Shown here: positions 6,968 to 11,918 of the stretch, piece after piece
Layout: the number at the start of each line of letters is the position of its first letter
Numbering within the stretch: the first letter of the stretch is position 1
Assembly (NCBI GenBank): GCA_030605705.1
Contig: JAUWHU010000015.1
Coordinates: forward strand, 1 to 11,918
Length of the DNA: 11,918 nucleotides
From: Thermoflexia bacterium
GTDB lineage: Bacteria; Chloroflexota; Anaerolineae; B4-G1; SLSP01
Direction: 5' to 3'
Program-made: the position numbers and the translations under genes
The notes under the pieces: generated by a model
What the model saw: the letters and a program-made list of their open reading frames with translations, nothing else
Databases searched by the model: none
Told to the model about the DNA's origin: nothing

Positions 6968-7755
6968 CTATGTTCCTCCATGTTTTTTGCTACGATGACA
7001 AAATGGCCGCCGATGTACGGGGCTTCGTGTGCCCAGCTTCCCGGAAGGGCTTGTGGATCCGGCTTCTCGTACCGGGACAAATCCATAACCTGCCGAATTG
7101 ACATACCTGTGTCAATAAGTCCGTTGAAGATGTCGTCCATATAGTGCCGGAATTCAATGGCGCCGTTCTCGCGCCGATCAATCTTCTCGAAATATGGCTT
7201 GCTGACCCGATACGCGTCTCCCTCCCAGGTCATGAAATGTACGGCGGGTTGGCCGAAATCCATTCGGAACACCCCGCCCAGCCTCAATACTCTGGCGACC
7301 TCGGAATAAACCTGTCGCGTATCAGGGACATAGCAGATAGCCGTTCCATACACAATATCAAAGGACTCATCATCCAGGCGTGAAAGGTCGCGCATATCCG
7401 CGTGTATCGTAGTTATATCATACCCATAGTGCGCCGCCGCTTTCCTATCCCCCTCAAGCTGCCCTTGCGCCAGATCAACTACCGTCACCCGCGCGCCAAG
7501 CAACCCAAATACCGCCGACTGTTGCCCGCCTCCTGATGCGAGACACAAAACGTCCTTACCCTCGACGTCAGCAAGTATATTGCATGGAGACATCACGGCC
7601 AGAGACTCTGGCGCTGGGTCCAATTCGCCTCTCGCATACTGGCGAATCAAGTCGGCGTCGATATCCAACCAGGGGATCGTGTACCCACATTCCTCTCTCA
7701 CCATCCTCTCCCAATGTTTTTTGTTAATAATTGCGACTTTGTCTTTCTCTCTCAT
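6964..7755 (-). CDS. Class I SAM-dependent methyltransferase
   Basis: A 263-residue protein with a Rossmann-type methyltransferase core: motif I VLCLASGGGQQSAVFG, the acidic end of strand 2 VTVVDLA, then ADMRDL, the FDIVYG strand and a RVLRLGGVF motif. The N-terminus (NKKHWERMVREECGYTIPWLD) recalls a family of small standalone methyltransferases common in Chloroflexota and Firmicutes, whose substrate I do not know. The frame extends upstream to 7911 inside GH130-B, but the ATG at 7755 has GGAG six bases upstream and starts the recognisable domain, so I use it. The 64-base spacing from GH130-B and the ATGA overlap with GH130-C place it inside the mannoside operon. It may methylate a small molecule or sugar in the same pathway, or be a passenger; the sequence does not decide. 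Confidence 0.85.
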   Translation of the reverse strand: MREKDKVAIINKKHWERMVREECGYTIPWLDIDADLIRQYARGELDPAPESLAVMSPCNILADVEGKDVLCLASGGGQQSAVFGLLGARVTVVDLAQGQLEGDRKAAAHYGYDITTIHADMRDLSRLDDESFDIVYGTAICYVPDTRQVYSEVARVLRLGGVFRMDFGQPAVHFMTWEGDAYRVSKPYFEKIDRRENGAIEFRHYMDDIFNGLIDTGMSIRQVMDLSRYEKPDPQALPGSWAHEAPYIGGHFVIVAKNMEEHR

Positions 7756-7819
7756 GTCGTCTCCGTTTTCTAACATATTGGCTGGCGTTGCCCCAGGGGC
7801 GATAAAGTGTCTGTAGTAG

Positions 7820-8776
7820 CTATTCTTCATCAAACGCCAGCAACGCCTTCTGGCTGCACATCGCCAGACCGATGACCCGATCGGCGCCGCCATAGTAGAG
7901 ATGCCAAACATCGCCTTGCTGCGTCAATCCTTCACTGAATATCACGTTAGGCACATAGCCCGACAGTTCCCAGGGTTCTTGCGGAGCCAGGAGCGGTTCC
8001 GCACTGCGGGCAAGAACACGGTATGGGTTTTGCGGGTCCAGTAACACTGCGCCAGTGCAATGGACCTGATCCACATTCCAACCATTGTAGACCAGCAACA
8101 AACCCTGGTCTGTGAGGATAGGCGGTGGCCCCGGCTCCACTCCCTGGCTGTCGAAGCAGCCCGGGCGAGGCGACAGAACCAGGCTATCCTCCGGCTCCTG
8201 CCAATGGCGCAGGTCGTCCGAGAAGGCCAGGCCGATAGCCGTGTGCCAGGGACGCTCCTCGCCCAGATAGAACATCACGTAGCGACCATTGCTCTGAACC
8301 GGGGAGATAACGGCGGCCTTGACCTGGCCGCTGTTCCAGCGTCCCGGCCGGGGGTGCAGCGCCACGCCATGCTACAGCCAGCGACGCAGGACGGTGGAAG
8401 TCGCCAGACAGATGTGCCCCTCGCCATAGCGAAAATTCTTGCCCACATAGGTCAGAACGTAAGTATCGCCGAAGCAGACGAGGCGGGGATCCTCACAGCC
8501 CTGGGCTTCGTACTCGTGTTCGGGGACCAGGATTGGTTCAGGTTCGATCGTAAAGTGCATACCGTTCTGGCTGTGGGCCAGACCGATGCGTCCGCTGCAG
8601 GGGTCGCCCTCGGCTTCGGCGCGAAAGAGCAAGTGGTAAGTGCTGTCTTGCAGCAGGACACAAGGGTTGTAGATAGCCTTGGAGTAGAAAGTGTCAGGCT
8701 GAGGGGTGAGAATCGGGTTGCTCTCGTGCCGGCGGAAGAGGCCAAATGACCAATTTCGCACGATAGCGGCACTCAT
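7820..8776 (-). pseudogene. GH130-B, mannosidase/phosphorylase-type gene interrupted by one amber codon
   Basis: One continuous GH130 frame of 319 codons is interrupted only by TAG at 8372-8374. The first part (134 residues) has NPILTP, LLFRAEAEG and GCEDPRL, with Asp96 as the likely acid. The second part restarts in the same frame at HGVALHP and continues with VEPGPPP, LLLVYNGW, GYVPNVIFS and YYGGADRVIG to the stop at 7820-7822. The family usually has W-x-K/Q-H-G at the amber position, so CAG-to-TAG is the simplest change. TAG is the normal stop of the glycosyltransferase and of GH130-C, which argues against recoding. The ATG at 8776 overlaps the TGA of GH130-A (ATGA). It is a different GH130 type from A and C and resembles the fragment at 2538-2771. 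Unless the amber is suppressed or is an assembly error, no full enzyme is made, and downstream translation could suffer polarity. Confidence 0.82.
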
Positions 8777-9753
8777 CTCAGCGCCCCTTGCAGCAGGTCG
8801 TCAACGAACTTGCCCAGATTCACGCTGGCCACGCAGCAAACCTTGTCGGCGCCGCCGTAGAAGACCAGAAGCTCTTCGCCGACGACCGCGACGCCCTCGG
8901 GGAAAACGACGTTGGGCACGTCCCCCTCCCGTTCATACACCTCCTCCGGCTCCAGGATCGGCTCCGACGTGCGAGCGATGACCTTCCAGGGCTCCTCTAG
9001 ATCCAGCAAGGCCGCCCCGGCCCGATAGATGCGGTTCGGATCAGCGCCGTGGTAGATGAGCAGCCAGCCGGCAGCGGTCTTGATGGGTGGCGGCCCGGCA
9101 CCGATCTTCATACCCTCCCACGGTTGCTCCGCTTTCATGACCACCTCGTGATCGTACATCCTGCCGGGCAGACCATCGAGGAAGGCGAACCAGATGCTGG
9201 GCTGCTCCACCGAGTAGCCCGGACCAACCCAGTTGCTGGGCCGGTGAATGGCGGCGTATTTGCCCCCGATTTTTTCGGGGAAGAGTACCACGTCCCGTTC
9301 GTGGGCGTCGTAGGGGGTGATGACACCCAGCCGCTCGAAATTTTTGAGGTCTGTCACCCTGGCTAAGGCGGTGCGGGCGGCAGCCTGCAAGGGTTTGGGG
9401 ATGCCCAATTTTATCCGCACCCCCCCCGGCGGGGCGGGCGTGGGCGTGATCACGTAGGTCATATAGAGTTCGCCCTCGACTTCCATGAGCCGCGGGTCCT
9501 CGATGGACATCTCCCATAACTTGAGGTCAGGCCCGAAAAGCGGCTTCTCTGACCGTTCCAGGAGGTTCAGATTCTCATCGAAAACGGCATGGCCCAGGTG
9601 GGAGGCGTAGTGAACATAGTCGCCCACGGCCCGGTAGAGGACGTGGATTTTGCCGTCCTTGTAGAGGGCGGCGCAGTTGAACGTCGCCACCGCCTCCCAA
9701 TCGTCACCCCTGGGTTCGATGATGGGGTTGCCTTTGTAACGTCTCAGTCTCAT
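8773..9753 (-). CDS. GH130-A, mannoside phosphorylase-type enzyme (GH130_2-like)
   Basis: A full-length 326-residue GH130. Motifs in order are YKGNPIIEP, VLYRAVG, SIEDPRL (Asp86, expected proton donor), VVLFPEKIGGKY, GAGPPPIKT-x-x-GWLLIYHGA, GDVPNVVFPEG and VFYGGADKVCCV. It is a clear paralog of GH130-C, especially in the C-terminal half. I choose ATG 9753 rather than the in-frame ATG at 9780, because AGGAGG lies eight bases upstream of 9753 and the N-terminus then aligns with that of GH130-C (MKLQRY / MRLRRY). The longer start would read codons inside the MITE-like element. The protein is cytosolic and probably releases mannose-1-phosphate from beta-mannosides. It is the first gene of the A-B-methyltransferase-C operon and is coupled to B by ATGA. 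Confidence 0.92.
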   Translation of the reverse strand: MRLRRYKGNPIIEPRGDDWEAVATFNCAALYKDGKIHVLYRAVGDYVHYASHLGHAVFDENLNLLERSEKPLFGPDLKLWEMSIEDPRLMEVEGELYMTYVITPTPAPPGGVRIKLGIPKPLQAAARTALARVTDLKNFERLGVITPYDAHERDVVLFPEKIGGKYAAIHRPSNWVGPGYSVEQPSIWFAFLDGLPGRMYDHEVVMKAEQPWEGMKIGAGPPPIKTAAGWLLIYHGADPNRIYRAGAALLDLEEPWKVIARTSEPILEPEEVYEREGDVPNVVFPEGVAVVGEELLVFYGGADKVCCVASVNLGKFVDDLLQGALR

Positions 9754-9759
9754 CTCAGT

Positions 9760-9767
9760 TGCCTCCT
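9760..9767. repeat. 8-bp target-site duplication, left copy (working RBS of GH130-A)
   Basis: TGCCTCCT on the plus strand, that is AGGAGGCA in the transcript. An identical copy lies at 9928-9935, exactly outside the other end of the inverted-repeat element. This copy serves as the Shine-Dalgarno site of GH130-A. Confidence 0.75.
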
Positions 9768-9927
9768 GGTAGCACTGCATTTAACCGTGGTCAGCGAAAA
9801 CGCCCCCACAGTGGCATGATGTAGCCGCGAATATAAGCGTAGCTTCCCCACTTTGGCGCTTAAAGCCGCATTAAAAAGGGTGCTGTCAACCACTTTTTAG
9901 GCGACCACGGTTCCCTGTGGTGCTACC
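9768..9927. mobile_element. MITE-like non-autonomous element, 160 bp
   Basis: The ends are inverted repeats that match at 20 of 25 positions. GGTAGCAC (9768-9775) pairs with GTGCTACC (9920-9927), and AACCGTGGTC (9783-9792) pairs with GACCACGGTT (9903-9912). The 7-base spacers between these blocks have equal length on both sides. The similarity continues weakly another ten bases inward. The element is flanked at once by perfect 8-bp direct repeats TGCCTCCT. It has no coding capacity. GG-starting ends and 8-bp duplications occur in the IS6 and ISL3 families among others, but I cannot assign a parent. It sits between GH2 and GH130-A. Confidence 0.75.
9861..9889 (-). promoter_or_regulatory. Candidate promoter inside the MITE reading toward GH130-A
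   Basis: A perfect TTGACA (9889 down to 9884) is followed after 17-18 bases by GCTTTA/CTTTAA, a poor -10. A better -10-like TATATT occurs further on at 9835-9830, but without a recognisable -35. The element could therefore bring a promoter for the GH130 operon. The evidence is weak. Confidence 0.25.
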
Positions 9928-9935
9928 TGCCTCCT
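9928..9935. repeat. 8-bp target-site duplication, right copy (orphan RBS)
   Basis: TGCCTCCT on the plus strand, AGGAGGCA in the transcript, with no start codon at a usable distance downstream. This is what a Shine-Dalgarno site left behind by the insertion should look like. Confidence 0.75.
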
Positions 9936-9950
9936 TACATCTATGTTTTT

Positions 9951-9998
9951 TTATGTTTTTTCTCGCGCATGAAGCGGGAAGATCTGTGCCTTGAACAT
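9951..9998 (-). CDS. Possible 15-codon ORF with strong RBS after GH2
   Basis: ATG at 9998 has GGAGG six bases upstream (10005-10009) and reads MFKAQIFPLHAREKT then TAA. It begins 16 bases after the GH2 stop. It may be a leader peptide, the stub of a deleted gene, or chance. I do not recognise the peptide. Confidence 0.22.
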   Translation of the reverse strand: MFKAQIFPLHAREKT

Positions 9999-10013
9999 TA
10001 CCTTCCTCCGCGC

Positions 10014-11918
10014 TCACATCGCCGGCAGCGAGGTAACCGCGACATCGTCCACGGTCAGTCGCCGCCCGCGCGCGTTCCACACCTGGACTACCTTCACCTG
10101 TCCCGGAAAGAGATCAAAGTAGTTGTCGCTGAAGCGAGTGCCCTCTATTGACGCGGTCAACTTGACAAAGTAGGCGTAAACGTCGCTGGCAACCCTGACC
10201 TCGACGCCACCGTCGCTCACCGCTTTCTCCACTCGCAGGTTCGCCGGTGGCCGCTGCAGGTCTTTGATGTCCGCGAAAAAGTGGCGGTTATCGGGGAAGA
10301 AACCACGAGCGGAGCGGACGTAGAGGTATCGGCGCACCGGGTCACCGCCGCTCAGGACAGATGCCGGAATATGCGCGACACGGGTGGCACTGTTGGCCGG
10401 CACGGTGATCTCCAACTCCTCCTCGTGCAACTTTTGGCCGTCGAAGGCGCCCTGCCCCCACACGACGGTATCAGTGATCGCGGCCAGGGTGTCGTTGACG
10501 ACCCACAGGGAGACGCTGCCGTTCGTTTCCGCTTTGAAGGAAGCCATCACCGGGGCGTAGGCCCGCCTGACGTAAAAGTAGCCGGCCTTGGGAAAACGGT
10601 AATAGTCCAGCACGCTCCAGCTCAGGCCCGGCCAGCAGTCGTTGAATTGCCAGAAGAGGATCCCGCTGCAGTGGAACTTGCGCCGGCGGTAGTGCTCAAT
10701 GCCGAACTTTAATCCCTCCGCCTGGGCGATCATGGAGAAGTCAACGTATTGTTCCAGAGTCGTGGGCAGACCGGTGCAGGGGGCCATCAGGTTATCGCCT
10801 TTGTCTTTAGGATTGTCCTTGTTGCGATAGAGCAACTCCGGGCTGCCCAGGCGCAAGCCCGTGGCGGGGACGTTGCGCCGTAGCGTCTCCAGCACCGGTG
10901 CGGCGTGCATCCCGGTCTCGCTCACGAAGCGGGCCATGTCCTCGGCATAATGCCGGAAGGTGATCCCCTCCGGGGTAAAGTGGCGCTCTGGGCGCTGGCC
11001 AAAGCGCCGGGGAAAGACCAGGCCGTGCCACACCTGCCAGTTGTGCCGGTTCCCCTCCCGCTCGTCGTTGTGGTCGTTACCGCCGTAGGGGCTAGAGGGC
11101 CAGTAGAGGCGGGTGTCATCCAGGCGTTCGACGATAGAGGGTAGCAATTCGTGATTGATCCGCCAACCGGGGAACCGAAAGTCGGGCTGCTGCCAGTGAA
11201 CCTGATCAGCGATCCAGTCATTCTCGTTGTTGCCACACCAGAGAGCGATGCAAGGATGGTTGCGCAACCGGCGCACGATCGCTTCCGCCTCTCGTTCTAC
11301 CTCGGTCATGAATTCCGGATCGTGATTTGGGTAGGGGGCACAGGCGAACATGAAATCCTGCCAGACGAGAATGCCCAGTTCGTCGCAGAGCCGGTAAAAA
11401 GCATCCTTCTCATAGATGCCGCCGCCCCATACCCGCAGCATGTTCATATTGGCTTCCGCCGCGCTGCTTATAAGATCCTCGTAACGCTCCGGTGTCAGGC
11501 GGGTTACAAAGGTATCCGCCGGTATCCAGTTCGCTCCTTTAGCGAAGAATTCTTTACCATTAACCTCGAAGGCAAAGGATTTTCCCCGGGCATCGTCGTA
11601 CTGAACGAGTCTTAAAGTCCTGAGACCGATTCTTTTTGCCGTTTTATCGAGGGTAACCGTGACCATGCTGCCGTCACCCTTTTCAGAAACAAGCTCAATC
11701 GTCACGACATAAAGAGGCTGAGCGCCCATGCCGTTCGGCCACCAGAGCCTGGGATTTTTTATCACCAGAGTCTGCCGGACTCTCTTCCCCTTCAGCACAG
11801 CCTTTTCCCTGTATATCGTCTCCCGCCCAAAGCCTACACGAACCTCGGCAATTAAAGGATTTTTACAGAGCCTTTCGATTATCACCTCCACTTCCAGGGT
11901 GACACTGTTTCGTTTTTC
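10014..11918 (-). CDS. GH2 beta-mannosidase (N-terminus outside window)
   Basis: The frame is open to the right edge, with 634 residues visible; family members have about 800-900, so roughly the first 200 (the sugar-binding domain) lie outside. Visible in order are the immunoglobulin-like domain with LWWPNGMGAQPLY, the barrel entry GKEFFAKGANWIPAD, MLRVWGGGIYE and then LGILVWQDF. WCGNNEND carries the acid/base Glu (codon 11223-11225) and RFVSETGMHAAP the nucleophile Glu (codon 10917-10919). FWQFNDCWPGLSWSVLDY follows, and then C-terminal beta domains. The set is diagnostic for retaining beta-mannosidase, which removes terminal beta-mannose from mannooligosaccharides or the N-glycan core. No GH130-type phosphorolysis is expected from it. 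It ends TGA and is followed after 260 bases by GH130-A. GC is high, as in GH130-A and B. Confidence 0.93.
   Translation of the reverse strand, partial: EKRNSVTLEVEVIIERLCKNPLIAEVRVGFGRETIYREKAVLKGKRVRQTLVIKNPRLWWPNGMGAQPLYVVTIELVSEKGDGSMVTVTLDKTAKRIGLRTLRLVQYDDARGKSFAFEVNGKEFFAKGANWIPADTFVTRLTPERYEDLISSAAEANMNMLRVWGGGIYEKDAFYRLCDELGILVWQDFMFACAPYPNHDPEFMTEVEREAEAIVRRLRNHPCIALWCGNNENDWIADQVHWQQPDFRFPGWRINHELLPSIVERLDDTRLYWPSSPYGGNDHNDEREGNRHNWQVWHGLVFPRRFGQRPERHFTPEGITFRHYAEDMARFVSETGMHAAPVLETLRRNVPATGLRLGSPELLYRNKDNPKDKGDNLMAPCTGLPTTLEQYVDFSMIAQAEGLKFGIEHYRRRKFHCSGILFWQFNDCWPGLSWSVLDYYRFPKAGYFYVRRAYAPVMASFKAETNGSVSLWVVNDTLAAITDTVVWGQGAFDGQKLHEEELEITVPANSATRVAHIPASVLSGGDPVRRYLYVRSARGFFPDNRHFFADIKDLQRPPANLRVEKAVSDGGVEVRVASDVYAYFVKLTASIEGTRFSDNYFDLFPGQVKVVQVWNARGRRLTVDDVAVTSLPAM

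Noticed and set aside
6236..7144. 302-residue plus-strand ORF
   Set aside because: It lies antisense to GH130-C and the methyltransferase, both of which show clear family motifs; this frame shows none.
7784..7847. Inverted repeat GGCGTTGC / GCAACGCC around the end of GH130-B
   Set aside because: It is only 8 bp with a 48-base loop, lies partly in coding sequence, and has no T-run or duplication; chance is likely.
7755..7911. N-terminal extension of the methyltransferase to 7911
   Set aside because: It would overlap the end of GH130-B. The extra residues show no domain, and the ATG at 7755 has a good Shine-Dalgarno.
8372..8374. TAG recoded as an amino acid
   Set aside because: The glycosyltransferase and GH130-C both end naturally at TAG, so the genome uses it as a stop. 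A point mutation is simpler.
8060..8749. 229-residue plus-strand ORF
   Set aside because: It is antisense to the GH130-B gene and is kept open by that gene's codon use; there is no motif or convincing RBS.
9903..9930. T-box riboswitch-like string (GGTAGCACCAC on the minus strand)
   Set aside because: It resembles the T-box core by eye, but the acceptor-pairing UGGN is altered, no terminator/antiterminator pair follows, and the stretch is fully explained as the terminal repeat of the MITE.

Overview
The window is a carbohydrate-active locus centred on mannose-containing glycans, with GC content that shifts from block to block. The gene families (GH63-like glycosidase, GH38 alpha-mannosidase, GH2 beta-mannosidase, three near-complete GH130 mannoside-phosphorylase-type genes), strong Shine-Dalgarno sites and ATGA-coupled genes point to a free-living saccharolytic bacterium. 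Chloroflexota is my best guess, but the sequence does not prove it. No rRNA, tRNA, CRISPR array or transposase gene is visible.

Plus strand, left half. A GH63/MGH1-like glycosidase enters from the left edge and runs, without an in-frame stop, into a GT-A glycosyltransferase that has its own ATG and ribosome-binding site. At the junction another frame encodes the last ~20 residues of a GH1 beta-glycosidase, which marks a rearrangement breakpoint. Next come about 770 bases of debris: a short palindromic stretch, the C-terminal quarter of a GH130 gene, and a 2H-phosphoesterase (LigT-like) gene broken by an in-frame TAA and lacking its second half. A complete GH38 alpha-mannosidase (903 aa) with an unusual charged helical tail follows.

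Convergent junction at 5801-5980. A strong, probably bidirectional terminator separates the plus-strand and minus-strand halves. A short minus-strand frame just ahead of it may be the tail of another lost gene.

Minus strand, right half, in transcription order from the right edge: a GH2 beta-mannosidase (N-terminus outside the window); a 260-base gap; GH130-A (8773-9753); GH130-B (7820-8776, interrupted by one amber codon); a SAM-dependent methyltransferase (6964-7755); GH130-C (5981-6967). A/B and methyltransferase/C are coupled by ATGA overlaps. The gap holds a 160-bp MITE-like element with imperfect terminal inverted repeats and a perfect 8-bp direct duplication TGCCTCCT. The duplicated target is the Shine-Dalgarno sequence of GH130-A, so the insertion left one working ribosome-binding site next to the gene and one orphan copy upstream.

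Working model (inference): GH38 removes alpha-mannose, GH2 removes terminal beta-mannose, and the GH130 enzymes phosphorolyse beta-mannosides to mannose-1-phosphate. No transporter or regulator gene lies in the window. The locus appears to be rearranging and partly decaying: a GH1 tail, a GH130 fragment, a broken 2H gene, an amber-interrupted GH130 and a MITE all occur within 12 kb.
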